A DNA stretch of 64,000 nt from Gammaproteobacteria bacterium (lineage in GTDB: Bacteria; Pseudomonadota; Gammaproteobacteria; Ga0077536): contig JACKNG010000009.1 of NCBI GenBank assembly GCA_024235015.1, positions 62,001 to 126,000 on the forward strand, given 5' to 3'. The position numbers were made by a program, and so were the translations under genes. Position 1 is the stretch's first letter; every line of letters begins with the position of its first letter. This document shows positions 17,885 to 26,044 of the stretch, piece by piece. The notes below the pieces were generated by a model. That model searched no databases. It saw only the letters and a program-made list of their open reading frames with translations, and was not told the DNA's origin.

Positions 17885-18832
17885 GGCGGGGAGGTGGACC
17901 GCCGCCTCGCCTTCGAGCTGGGTGCGGATGACCATGGCCAGGTCGTCGGCGACGAACTTCGGCACCAGCTTGTCGGCGCCCACGCTCTCGGCCATGGCAT
18001 GGTTGAAGCTGCCCGACAGCGAGGTGTGCAGGCAGACGTAGAGGTCGCGCATGGCCGGGTGTGCCTTGATCGCCTTGGTCAGGGTATAGCCGTCCATCTC
18101 GGGCATCTCGATGTCGGAGATGATCATGCCGTAACGGGCGGCCATCGGCGGCGCACTCTCGTCCTCGGCCGCGGCCTTGAGCATGGTCCAGGCCTCGCGG
18201 CCGTTCTCGGCGACATCGTAGGTGACGCCGAGCTGGTCGAGCACCTTGGTGATCTGCTTGCGCGCGACGATGGAATCGTCGGCGACGAAGACGTGGCGCG
18301 GCCGTGCATGCGGATCGTCGGCCTTGCCGCGCAGGGCCTCCGACACTTCCTCCTCGACGCCGACGATCTCGGCCAGCACGCGTTCGACGTCGAGGATCTC
18401 GACCAGCTTGTCGTCGATGTTGACCACCGCGGTAAGGTAATTGTGGTTGCCGATACCGTGCGGCGGCGGGTGGATCTCGTTCCAGCGCAGGCTGACGATG
18501 CGCTCGACCTGGGCGACCAGGTAGGCCTGCACGCGGCCGTTGTACTCGGTGATGATGACGAAATCGTCGCTGTTCGCCGCCAAGGGCGGCAGGCCGAGGA
18601 CGGATGCGAGGTCGATGATGGTGACGGTCTGACCGCGCGTGTGCATGACCCCGCAGACATGCGGGTTGGCTTGCGGGATGCGCCGCACCTGCGGGCACTT
18701 GAGCACCTCGCGAACCTTGAACACGTTGATGCCGAACTGCTGGCCGCCGTCGAGCCGGAACAACAACAGTTCGAGCCGGTTCTGGCCGGCAATTCGGGTC
18801 AGGCGATCGACACCTGCCATCACGCTGGACAT
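17882..18832 (-). CDS. cheV: Chemotaxis coupling protein CheV
   Basis: A 316-residue fusion of a CheW-like domain and a receiver. The start is the ATG at 18832, preceded by GAGGAG. The CheW part (about 15-165) has FRLDGGQQFGINVFKVREVL and the VCGVMHTRGQTVTIIDLASV core. The receiver carries a phospho-acceptor Asp in MIISDIEMPEMDGYTL and a late Lys in DKLVPKF. CheV links receptors to CheA and tunes signalling by phosphorylation. It diverges from flgA as in Pseudomonas, but no cheR follows. A FliA-type promoter is visible upstream. Confidence 0.94.
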   Translation of the reverse strand: MSSVMAGVDRLTRIAGQNRLELLLFRLDGGQQFGINVFKVREVLKCPQVRRIPQANPHVCGVMHTRGQTVTIIDLASVLGLPPLAANSDDFVIITEYNGRVQAYLVAQVERIVSLRWNEIHPPPHGIGNHNYLTAVVNIDDKLVEILDVERVLAEIVGVEEEVSEALRGKADDPHARPRHVFVADDSIVARKQITKVLDQLGVTYDVAENGREAWTMLKAAAEDESAPPMAARYGMIISDIEMPEMDGYTLTKAIKAHPAMRDLYVCLHTSLSGSFNHAMAESVGADKLVPKFVADDLAMVIRTQLEGEAAVHLPA

Positions 18833-18868
18833 GGGCCGCTCCTCGGCTGTGTGGGCTTGTGCCGCAGG

Positions 18869-18895
18869 GTAGCGGCCGCCCGCCGCCGTGCTTGA
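18869..18895 (-). promoter_or_regulatory. FliA (sigma-28) promoter of cheV
   Basis: On the minus strand TCAAGCAC, an 11-bp spacer and GCCGCTAC match the sigma-28 pattern at the key TxAAG and GCCGxTA positions. The predicted start is about 30 bp before the cheV ATG. Confidence 0.6.
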
Positions 18896-18925
18896 CCGTG
18901 CCGTCGTGGGCGCGCACCACGGGCC

Positions 18926-18941
18926 AGGCACGGTGTTTGCG
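18926..18941 (+). promoter_or_regulatory. Sigma-54 promoter 1 of flgA (distal)
   Basis: GGCACGGTGTTTGCG with exact GG (18927-18928) N10 GC (18939-18940) spacing and a perfect CACG and TTGC. It is one of two identical 14-bp cores 20 bp apart. Confidence 0.8.
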
Positions 18942-18945
18942 CCGC

Positions 18946-18961
18946 CGGCACGGTGTTTGCA
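18946..18961 (+). promoter_or_regulatory. Sigma-54 promoter 2 of flgA (proximal)
   Basis: This repeats the same 14-bp core GGCACGGTGTTTGC, followed by A, so it fits TTGCW better than copy 1. The predicted transcript start is near 18972, about 25 bp before the flgA ATG. Confidence 0.85.
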
Positions 18962-18996
18962 TCGCTTGCGGCACAGAGCACTGCCCCGGAGCGACC

Positions 18997-19701
18997 ATGA
19001 TTCGAGCTGCCGCGATACTCCTTTTAATAGCAGGCCTGGCACCCGCCGTCGGCGCCGCGCCGATCCACGACCTCGCCGCCATCGAGCGGACCGTGCGGCA
19101 ATTCGTTGCCGCCGGCGCGGCCACCGCCGGTGATGTCGAGATCAGTGTCGGCCGTCTCGACCCGCGCCTGCGCCTGCCACGCTGCGATGAAACGCTCGAC
19201 ACCCGTTACCCGAACGCCCGCCGCAGCAGCGGCCCGGTCTCGGTCGAGGTGCGTTGCAACGGCGCCAAGCCGTGGTCCCTGTACGTGCCGGTGACCCTGA
19301 CCCGCTACGCCGAGGTCGTCGTCACCACCCGCCCGGTCGCGCGCGGTCAGGTCCTCGCTCCCACCGACCTGGCGCTGGCACGGCGCCGCGTCGACGGCGC
19401 CCGCGCCGACTTCCTCGCCGGCCTCAACGAGGCGGCCGGCCAGGTCACGCGGCGCAGCCTGGCCGCCGGCGCGGTGGTCGGCGCCAACCAGCTCGAACGA
19501 CCGCGCCTGGTACGCCGCGGCGACCACGTCATGCTGTCCAGCGGACACGGCGGCATCAACGTCAGCGTCAAGGGCGAAGCCCTCGCCGACGGCGGCGCCG
19601 GCGAACGCATCCGGGTACGCAACCTGAGCTCGGAACGCGTGGTCGAAGGGATCGTGAACGCCGACGGCGTGGTCGTTGTCGGTCACGGTGCAATACTGTA
19701 G
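18997..19701 (+). CDS. flgA: Flagellar basal body P-ring formation chaperone FlgA
   Basis: A 234-residue periplasmic protein. The start at 18997 gives a signal peptide (MIRAAAILLLIAGLAPAVGA) and is preceded by CGGAGCG. The C-terminal SAF/FlgA domain shows VARGQVLAPTDLALARRRVD and the late VSVKGEALADGGAGERIRVR segment. FlgA chaperones FlgI during P-ring assembly. It is transcribed away from cheV from tandem sigma-54 promoters and is followed by flgM, which has its own FliA promoter. Confidence 0.94.
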   Translation: MIRAAAILLLIAGLAPAVGAAPIHDLAAIERTVRQFVAAGAATAGDVEISVGRLDPRLRLPRCDETLDTRYPNARRSSGPVSVEVRCNGAKPWSLYVPVTLTRYAEVVVTTRPVARGQVLAPTDLALARRRVDGARADFLAGLNEAAGQVTRRSLAAGAVVGANQLERPRLVRRGDHVMLSSGHGGINVSVKGEALADGGAGERIRVRNLSSERVVEGIVNADGVVVVGHGAIL

Positions 19702-19773
19702 AAGGGGCGGGAACCCGCCCTGGTACCGCCGCGAAGCTTTGTGCCAACGACGTCGCAAACGCCGCCGCACACC

Positions 19774-19800
19774 TAAAGTTTCATCACTCGGTACCGTTAT
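19774..19800 (+). promoter_or_regulatory. FliA (sigma-28) promoter of flgMN
   Basis: A perfect TAAAGTTT -35 block, an 11-bp spacer and ACCGTTAT (consensus GCCGATAA). It lies 30 bp before the flgM ATG and gives the expected feedback of FliA on its own anti-sigma factor. Confidence 0.78.
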
Positions 19801-19829
19801 CAGGCTCAACCACAACCGGAACGACGCAC

Positions 19830-20144
19830 ATGGTTTCAGAAATCAAGGGTACCGGCACCCACGCCCCGCAGACGGTCGACACGACCGTGCGCAACAAGGT
19901 GGAGCGTACCGCCACGAGCAACGCCACCGCGGCCACCAGCGGCGACGTCGTCACCCTCACCGACCTGGCTTCCCGGCTGCAGCGACTGACCGACTCGGTG
20001 CGCGATCTGCCGGTCGTCGACCAGGCCCGCGTGGCCGAACTGCGCGACCAGATCGAGAGTGGTCGCTACCAGGTCGAGGATGGCGAGATCGCCGACAAGG
20101 TCGCCGCGTTCGAAGCCCAGCTCGGCCTGCGCGATGGCCGCTGA
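19830..20144 (+). CDS. flgM: Anti-sigma-28 factor FlgM
   Basis: A 104-residue FlgM. The N-terminus is polar and unstructured (MVSEIKGTGTHAPQTVDTTV), while the C-terminal half holds the sigma-binding helices (LASRLQRLTDSVRDLPVVDQ, then ARVAELRDQIESGRYQVEDG and EIADKVAAFE). It holds FliA inactive until it is exported through the finished hook. The start is set by the FliA promoter 30 bp upstream; the ribosome site is weak. flgN overlaps its 3' end by 11 bp. Confidence 0.93.
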   Translation: MVSEIKGTGTHAPQTVDTTVRNKVERTATSNATAATSGDVVTLTDLASRLQRLTDSVRDLPVVDQARVAELRDQIESGRYQVEDGEIADKVAAFEAQLGLRDGR

Positions 20145-20559
20145 GCCCAGCGCCATCGGCGCCGCGGTCGACCCGGCCGCACGGCCGGAGTTCGAGCGCC
20201 TGCTGGGCGCCCTGGGCGAAGCCCTGCGCGACGAGCTGGCTGCACTGCGCAGCCGCGACGTGGCCGCACTGGAAGCCGCCGTGCAGACCAAGGCCGGCCT
20301 CATCGCGGCGCTCGAACAGGCCACCGGCAAATATTGCCACCCCGGCAAGGCACTGCCGCTCGAATGGTCCGAGGTCCGCCGCATGGCCCAGGCCTGCGCC
20401 GAGGCCAACCGGGTCAACGGTGGTGCCATCGAACTCAATCGCGGCATGGTCGCCCGCCTGGTCGAGATCACCCAGGGTGGTCGCCTCGGGCCGGCGACCT
20501 ACACCGCGCACGGCCGCCTCAACCGCCGCGACGCCTCGCGTGGCGTGGGTTACGCCTGA
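20134..20559 (+). CDS. flgN: Flagellar export chaperone FlgN
   Basis: A 141-residue cytoplasmic chaperone for FlgK and FlgL. It is helical throughout with the FlgN pattern (ALRDELAALRSRDVAALEAA, then QTKAGLIAALEQ), a conserved ACAEANRVNGG stretch and a C-terminal TYTAHGRLNRR. The ATG at 20134 overlaps flgM, implying coupled translation. Proteins with this layout are sometimes annotated only as FlgN family; context makes the role secure. Confidence 0.9.
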   Translation: MAAEPSAIGAAVDPAARPEFERLLGALGEALRDELAALRSRDVAALEAAVQTKAGLIAALEQATGKYCHPGKALPLEWSEVRRMAQACAEANRVNGGAIELNRGMVARLVEITQGGRLGPATYTAHGRLNRRDASRGVGYA

Positions 20560-20583
20560 CCGCGGCGGGCGCCGCACGAACCC

Positions 20584-21324
20584 ATGAAACTCGCCTTTGC
20601 CGGCACTCGCCAGCGCCGTTCCGAGGCGCCCCCGGGCAACGCGGTCGCCGCCCACGATCCCCGTCACCGCGTCCTGCTCAAGCTGTTCACCCATCACTGC
20701 CTGCTCGACCTGCAGTGGGACGACGGCAGCGCGGCACAGAGTGCCATCATCGAGCTGGTCCCCGAAGCCGGTTACCTCGTGCTCGACGCACCCGAGCCCC
20801 CGCCCGCGCGCGAGCTGGTCGACGAGCAGGCCCGCGTCGCCGTACGCGCGCTGTTCGAGGGCCGCGAAGTCGAATTCGACACCCGCATCGTGCAGCGTGG
20901 CGGCAGCAGCGAGACGCCCTTCTACAAGGCTGTCTACCCGGACGACGTCGAGTTCCCGCAGCGCCGCCGCGAGTTCCGCGCGCCCGTCCCGCTCGACCAG
21001 GCGGTGGCGGTGCGCGCCGAAGACGAGGCCGGCATGCGCCTGGTCGGCGAGCTGCGCGACCTGTCGCCCGGCGGTTTCTCCGCGCGCATCACCTTCGACG
21101 GCTTCGAGCGTCTCGAGCGGGCACTCGGCTGGCGCGCGCGCTGCATCATCGACACCGACGACGCGCCGGTCGAAGCGAGCATCGAGATCTGCCACGTGGT
21201 GCCACCCCGGGGACGCTCGCTGGGCCGTGTCGGCGCCTGCTTCACCGACCTCGATGCGCGCGCCGAACGCCGCATCGAACGCTACGTCGCCGCCCTCGAG
21301 CGCGCCCGCGCGCGCCTACGCTGA
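20584..21324 (+). CDS. PilZ-domain cyclic di-GMP effector, YcgR-like
   Basis: A 246-residue protein with an N-terminal YcgR-type beta domain (about 25-115) and a C-terminal PilZ domain (about 118-235). The two c-di-GMP binding signatures are present: RRREFR near residue 121 and DLSPGG near 159. YcgR homologues brake the motor by binding the stator or switch when c-di-GMP is high. It lies 24 bp after flgN, in the position of the Pseudomonas flgMN-linked PilZ gene, so it is probably co-transcribed from the FliA promoter. Confidence 0.88.
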   Translation: MKLAFAGTRQRRSEAPPGNAVAAHDPRHRVLLKLFTHHCLLDLQWDDGSAAQSAIIELVPEAGYLVLDAPEPPPARELVDEQARVAVRALFEGREVEFDTRIVQRGGSSETPFYKAVYPDDVEFPQRRREFRAPVPLDQAVAVRAEDEAGMRLVGELRDLSPGGFSARITFDGFERLERALGWRARCIIDTDDAPVEASIEICHVVPPRGRSLGRVGACFTDLDARAERRIERYVAALERARARLR

Positions 21325-21477
21325 GCACGGCGCAGGGCCTCGTCGGCCCGGCACCCCGCATCGCGCATCGCGCACCGCCTGCACCGCGTGCCGCCGCGGA
21401 CCTGCGCGCGCCGCCCCGAGCATGGCCGCGCCGGGCGAATGCCTCGGGTTGCCGTCCCGCGGCCGCGGGTCAATCCG

Positions 21478-22098
21478 TCACGTTCGCGGCATCCGCGCCG
21501 GCGGCGCACCGCGGAGCAGGTCACGGCCGTGGTCGAGATCGCGCCGCGGCGGCAGTACCTCCACCGTACGCCCTGCCGCCCGCGCCCGCGCCAGCGAGGT
21601 TGCGAGCACGCGCGGGGTACTCCAGGTCATCGCCTCGAACAGCTCGGGGCACGGTCGCCGCAGGCCGACCAGCCAGTAGCCACCATCGGCCGCGGCGCCG
21701 AACACGACCTCGACGCCGGCGACCAGCGCATCGCGGGCGCGCACCAGGTCGGCGGCGGTGACGTCGCGCAGGTCCGAGCCGAGCAGCAGGACGGGCGCGC
21801 CCTGCGCCAGCGGCACGGCCAGCGCGGCAGCCATGCGCGCGCCGAGATCGCGACCGCGCTGCGCACCGACCTGCCAGCCGGCGCGGCGCAGGCGGGCGAA
21901 CCAGGCGAGGTCGCGGCCGTCGGCGACGCGCAGTTCACGCCGCACCCCGCGCAGCGCTGCGACCATGGCCAGGGTGCGTGCCAGGGTGCGCGCGTAGAGC
22001 GCGGCCGCCCGGCGCCGGCCGACCGCGTGGGCGAGGCGGCGCTTGACCCGCCCGGCGCGCGGACGCCGGGCGAACACGATCACCACCACCGGCCTCAC
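21478..22098 (-). CDS. TIGR04282-type (CofC-like) transferase, rSAM/selenodomain-associated
   Basis: A 206-residue GT-A fold nucleotidyl/glycosyl transferase-like protein. The N-terminus VVVIVFARRPRAGRVKRRLA is the family nucleotide-binding start, and VLLLGSDLRDVTAADLVRAR and FGAAADGGYWLVGL are further conserved blocks. The start is a GTG at 22098 that overlaps the stop of the upstream gene (GTGA). This family usually travels with the next two genes in putative arsenosugar clusters. Its biochemical reaction is not established, and the resemblance to F420 enzyme CofC is only at fold level. Confidence 0.82.
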   Translation of the reverse strand: MRPVVVIVFARRPRAGRVKRRLAHAVGRRRAAALYARTLARTLAMVAALRGVRRELRVADGRDLAWFARLRRAGWQVGAQRGRDLGARMAAALAVPLAQGAPVLLLGSDLRDVTAADLVRARDALVAGVEVVFGAAADGGYWLVGLRRPCPELFEAMTWSTPRVLATSLARARAAGRTVEVLPPRRDLDHGRDLLRGAPPARMPRT

Positions 22099-22763
22099 CG
22101 CTGGCCGTACCAGCGCGCCAGGCGCCGATCGTCGACGCCGCAGAACCAGGCCAGGCGCAGCCACCACATCAACGCCACCGTGCGCGCGATGCCATGCCGG
22201 CGCCAGCGCCGTGCCGAGGTCAGCACCGGGCCGGCCGTGCACAGCGGGCGCGCGCGGCGCCGCAACCGTGCGCTGATCTCGACATCCTCCATCAGGGCCA
22301 GCTCGGGAAAGCCACCCACCGCCGTGAACAGTTCGCGCGTCACGAACAGGGCCTGGTCGCCGGTCGCGATGCCGGTGAGTCGCGAACGCTGGTTCATCAT
22401 GAACTCGATGACGCGGAACACCGGCGCGCGATCGTCGAGGCGCACGTCGCAGCGCCCCCACGCGGTACAGCCGGCGACGACCTCGCGTGCGACCGCGGCG
22501 ACGTCGCTGTCGGCGTGCACGAACCACAGCACGCGACCGCGCGCGACGGCCGCGCCGGCATTCATCTGCGCGGCGCGACCACGCGCGGCCGTGACGACGA
22601 CGTCGCACCAGGGTCGTGCCGCGGCGACGCTGTCATCACGGCTGCCACCATCGACCACCACCACCTCGTCGCCGGCGTCGCGCCATGCGGCGAAACCGGC
22701 CAGCAAGCCCGGCAGCCGTGCCGCCTCGTCGAGTACCGGCACGACGATGGACACCGCGGTCAC
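22095..22763 (-). CDS. TIGR04283-type glycosyltransferase family 2, rSAM/selenodomain-associated
   Basis: A 222-residue GT2 enzyme. The N-terminus VSIVVPVLDEAARLPGLLAG and the DEVVVVDGGSRDDSV motif are classic nucleotide-sugar binding features; WFVHADSDV carries the metal-binding DxD-like site, and FPELALMEDVEISARLRRR is the acceptor-side motif. A C-terminal hydrophobic patch (LMWWLRLAWFCGV) could touch the membrane. It starts 16 bp after the arsS-type gene and overlaps the following transferase gene. The three genes look like one operon, probably making a modified arsenical or lipid-linked sugar. Confidence 0.85.
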   Translation of the reverse strand: MTAVSIVVPVLDEAARLPGLLAGFAAWRDAGDEVVVVDGGSRDDSVAAARPWCDVVVTAARGRAAQMNAGAAVARGRVLWFVHADSDVAAVAREVVAGCTAWGRCDVRLDDRAPVFRVIEFMMNQRSRLTGIATGDQALFVTRELFTAVGGFPELALMEDVEISARLRRRARPLCTAGPVLTSARRWRRHGIARTVALMWWLRLAWFCGVDDRRLARWYGQR

Positions 22764-22779
22764 GGCAGCCGACGCCGCG

Positions 22780-23736
22780 TCAACCGGTCAGGGCGCCACC
22801 GCAGCTGCTGCCGCGCCCGGCGGTGCAGCCGAAGCAGTGCTCGGCCACGGCGACGGCGGCGCCGTCGAGATCGGTGGCGAGCATTTCGCCGACGTGGCGT
22901 TGCCGTCCGCCCAGGGGCAGGCCGAGCATCTGGTTGAAGTCGCAGTCGTAGACGTATCCCGCCCAGTCGATGCTGACCAGGCGCCGGCACATGACGTGCT
23001 CGAGGTTGGCGGCGGCGAAGTTGTCGACCAGCAGGCGATGGTATTCGGCCAGGCGACCATCGCGTTCCAGGGCATGGCGGAAACGCTTGATCGGCATGTT
23101 GGTGATGGTGAGGAGCTGGTTGAAACGCACCCCGTAGGCAGCGAGTTCGCGCCGGTAATCGGCCTCGAGCAGCGCCGGGTCGGGTGGCAGGCTCGGACCG
23201 ATCGGGTTGTAGACGAAATCGAGCACGAGCCCGCTGTCGTCAGCGGCGTAACCCAATGCGTTGAGCTGGTGGATACCCGCCAGGCTGCGCTCGAACACGC
23301 CCTTGCCGCGCTGGCTGTCGGTGTTGGCGGCCGAGTAGCACGGCAGCGAGGCAACCACGCGCACGCCGGCGGCGGCGAGGAAATCGGCGAGGTCCTCCTG
23401 GCCCGGTTCGCCGAGGATGGTCAGGTTGCAGCGATCGACGACCGCGAGCCCGGCCGCGCGCGCGCGGCTGACGAGAGCGCGGAAATGCGGGTTGAGTTCG
23501 GGTGCACCGCCGGTGAGGTCGATCTCGCGCGCGCCAGCGCGCTGCGCGAACTCCAGCACGAGGTCGATCGTCGGCGCGTCCATGCTCTCCCTGCGCAGCG
23601 GCCCGGCGTCGACGTGGCAGTGATGACAGGCCTGGTTGCAGCGGTAACCGAGGTTGACCTGGACGGTGTCGAGCGCCGCGCGTCGCACGGCGGGGAAACG
23701 CGGCGCCGGATGTGCGACGCGGGCAGTGGCAGTCAT
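22780..23736 (-). CDS. arsS: Radical SAM/Cys-rich protein ArsS-like
   Basis: A 318-residue radical SAM enzyme of the TIGR04167 (ArsS) group. The 4Fe-4S site is CNQACHHCH near residue 33 (CX3CX2C), LTGGAPELNPHF is the SAM-binding GGE-like segment, and the C-terminal Cys-rich domain ends in CFGCTAGRGSSCGG. ArsS is linked to arsenosugar synthesis, where it adds the adenosyl-derived sugar to methylated arsenic. Some family members have selenocysteine in the last motif; here the codon is TGC. No arsM methyltransferase is adjacent, so the substrate source is unclear. Confidence 0.85.
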   Translation of the reverse strand: MTATARVAHPAPRFPAVRRAALDTVQVNLGYRCNQACHHCHVDAGPLRRESMDAPTIDLVLEFAQRAGAREIDLTGGAPELNPHFRALVSRARAAGLAVVDRCNLTILGEPGQEDLADFLAAAGVRVVASLPCYSAANTDSQRGKGVFERSLAGIHQLNALGYAADDSGLVLDFVYNPIGPSLPPDPALLEADYRRELAAYGVRFNQLLTITNMPIKRFRHALERDGRLAEYHRLLVDNFAAANLEHVMCRRLVSIDWAGYVYDCDFNQMLGLPLGGRQRHVGEMLATDLDGAAVAVAEHCFGCTAGRGSSCGGALTG

Positions 23737-23781
23737 GCGGAGCTCCAGGTTCGTTGCGCGGCCACGCGTTCTGTCTCGGCT

Positions 23782-23809
23782 TAAAGCGCGCCGCGGTCGA
23801 GGCCGCTAA
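23782..23809 (+). promoter_or_regulatory. Likely FliA (sigma-28) promoter of the chemoreceptor gene
   Basis: TAAAGCGC and GCCGCTAA are separated by 12 bp, one more than ideal. The TAAA and GCCGxTAA cores are intact, and the site lies about 50 bp before the chemoreceptor ATG. Confidence 0.55.
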
Positions 23810-23861
23810 TTGTGCCAGATAGGCACCCGCCGAACGTCCCCTCTCCGACAAGGTTCCACAC

Positions 23862-25796
23862 ATGCAGTTCAAGACCCGGCTGATCCTCGGCATGGCGCTC
23901 GTCGCCAGCGTGCCGGCCGCACTGGTCGCCGCCCTCGTGGGCACCCTGGCATTCGAACGCGGCAACCAGGCGGTCGACGCCGCGGCCCGCGACACAATCG
24001 TCGCCGTCAACCTCGCCCAGCGGCGCGAGGTCGCGCTCCACCTCGCCCGCCTCGGCACACGGCTGCAGGCACTCGCCGACGAACCCGTGACGCGCGCCGC
24101 GATCGGCGCCGCCGAACCCGCACTCGACACTGCCGCCGAGCCGTTCGCACCGGCCTCGCAAGCGGCCGCGGCGACCGCGCTGGACACGCGCCTGGCCCAC
24201 CTCCGCGACGACTTCGCCCTCGACGCCGTGGTCCTCGTCGAGGCCACGCGCGACCGCACGGTGGCGCGGGCCGGCGACCCGGGTTTCGCAACCGACGCCG
24301 ACGAAGGCGTGGCCGCCATCATGCGCGCCGTCACCCGCGACAAGCCGGCGCTGCGCGACGGCGGCGCGGCCGCCGGGGCGGCCTACCTGGCCGTGGGCGT
24401 GTTCGACGGTGCCCGACGCAGCGCTACCCTCGTCGCCCGCCTCGCGGCCGCCCGGCTGGCCGAGCGCGCCGCGGCTGCCGGCGCCGCGGTGCGCCTGCTC
24501 AGCGCCGATGGCAGCGCGCGCGGTGCCTCGACGGACGCGCCCGAACTCGCCGCCGACGCCCTCGCCGCGCCGGTCACGCGCCGCATCGACGCGCACGGCC
24601 AGGCCCACCTCGTCGCCCATGCCCCGCTCGGCTTCGACGGGCTGGACTGGCAACTCGTCAGCCTGCGCGACGCGCCTGCCGCCCCACCCGCGCTGGCCGG
24701 CCTGACCCGGGAGATTCCCATGCTCACCCTGTTGCTCGTGCTCGGCCTCGCGCTCGCCGGGGTCGGCGCCGGCTGGTTCGCCGCGCGCGTGCTGATCCGC
24801 CCCCTGGAGGCCACCGCGCGCGAGACCCGCGCGATGGCCGCCGCCATTCGCGCCGGCCACGGCGATCTCAAGGCCCGCGTGAGCGCCAGCGGGCAGGGCG
24901 GCTTCGGCGCCGTCGCCGCTGCCGTCAACGAACTCGTCGCCGCCACCCAGGCCCATCTCGGCGAGCTGGCCGCGACCGTCGAACAGCTGCGCGCCGCGAG
25001 CAGCGAAGTCGACAGCCATACCCGCAAGCTGCACGCCAGCGCCGCCGCCCAGATGGGCGAGGCGACCGAAGTCGCCACCGCGATGAACGAGATGACCGCC
25101 TCCATCGACGAGGTTGCCCGCAACGCCGTGATGCTCGCCGAGCGCACCCGCGTGGCCGACGACTCGGCGCGCGAGGGGACCCGGGTGGTGGGCGCCTCGA
25201 AGCACATCTTCGAGCAGCTCGCCGCCGACTTCGACCACACCGTGGCGACCGTCGAACGCCTCGAAGGCGCCAGCCAGGAGATCGGCGCCATGCTGGTGGT
25301 CATCCAGAGCATCGCCGAACAGACCAACCTGCTCGCGCTCAATGCCGCCATCGAGGCGGCCCGCGCCGGCGAGCAGGGCCGCGGCTTCGCCGTCGTCGCC
25401 GACGAGGTGCGCACCCTGGCCGGTCGGACGCAGCAGTCCACCCTGCAGATCGAAGCCATCATCGAGGACCTGCAGGCACAGGCGCGCACGGCGGGCGAGA
25501 TGGTCCGCAACGGTCAGCAGGTGCTCGGCGAGGGCATCGGCCAGGCCGTCGCCGCCAGCGACGCGCTCGAAACCATCGCCGGCGGCCTCGGCACGCTGGA
25601 CGCCATGAACGCCCAGGTCGCCACCGCGGCCGAGGAGCAGAGCGCGGTGTGCAACGAGGTCAACGCCAACGTGCAGCGCATCATGCATGCGGCCGAGCAC
25701 CTCAACCACGTCGCCACGGCCAGCGAAGAGGCCAACGCCGCGCTGCGCGCGGTCAGCAGTCGCCTGCAGGTCGCGGCCGCCAAGGTCGCCGTGTGA
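23862..25796 (+). CDS. Methyl-accepting chemotaxis protein
   Basis: A 644-residue transmembrane chemoreceptor. An N-terminal membrane segment (about 7-27) and a second one (about 285-307) enclose a periplasmic domain of about 255 residues, of dCache-like size but not identified. A HAMP domain follows, then a long cytoplasmic coiled coil with the signalling tip IAEQTNLLALNAAIEAARAG and GRGFAVVADEVRTLA. There is no C-terminal CheR-docking pentapeptide. The ligand cannot be predicted. A FliA-type promoter and the nearby flagellar genes place it in the motility regulon. Confidence 0.92.
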   Translation: MQFKTRLILGMALVASVPAALVAALVGTLAFERGNQAVDAAARDTIVAVNLAQRREVALHLARLGTRLQALADEPVTRAAIGAAEPALDTAAEPFAPASQAAAATALDTRLAHLRDDFALDAVVLVEATRDRTVARAGDPGFATDADEGVAAIMRAVTRDKPALRDGGAAAGAAYLAVGVFDGARRSATLVARLAAARLAERAAAAGAAVRLLSADGSARGASTDAPELAADALAAPVTRRIDAHGQAHLVAHAPLGFDGLDWQLVSLRDAPAAPPALAGLTREIPMLTLLLVLGLALAGVGAGWFAARVLIRPLEATARETRAMAAAIRAGHGDLKARVSASGQGGFGAVAAAVNELVAATQAHLGELAATVEQLRAASSEVDSHTRKLHASAAAQMGEATEVATAMNEMTASIDEVARNAVMLAERTRVADDSAREGTRVVGASKHIFEQLAADFDHTVATVERLEGASQEIGAMLVVIQSIAEQTNLLALNAAIEAARAGEQGRGFAVVADEVRTLAGRTQQSTLQIEAIIEDLQAQARTAGEMVRNGQQVLGEGIGQAVAASDALETIAGGLGTLDAMNAQVATAAEEQSAVCNEVNANVQRIMHAAEHLNHVATASEEANAALRAVSSRLQVAAAKVAV

Positions 25797-26044
25797 ACCG
25801 CTGTGCGCCGGGCCTGCGGCCCGCCGTGCAGCCCACGGGCGCGCGCTGGCACCCACGGCCAGTCGCGCGGCGCCGACGGTGCCCCGCCCGGCTACTTCGC
25901 CGCTACTGACGGTCACCGCGCACGCGCCCGGCAGGCGCCGCGGCACCCCGCGCGACGCGCTGCCGCCGTGACTAAACGCAACGCCCCTTGTATGGTTGCG
26001 CCCGGCCCGCGCCCGGGCCCTGCCGACCATCCCGAGGAGCGACC

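Noticed and set aside
21478..22098. CofC-like transferase as evidence for F420 synthesis supporting the Mtd homologue
   Set aside because: The protein belongs to the rSAM-associated TIGR04282 group, which resembles CofC only in fold; it is coupled to arsS and 12 kb from mtd, and no other cof gene is in the window.
22780..22830. Selenocysteine in the C-terminal Cys-rich motif of ArsS
   Set aside because: Some family members have Sec in this motif, but here the codon in SSCGG is TGC and the frame ends at a normal TGA further on.
25797..26044. Possible small gene between the chemoreceptor and the acyl-CoA synthetase
   Set aside because: Frames here are Arg/Pro/Ala-rich noise without a ribosome site, and no copy of the dispersed element is present either.
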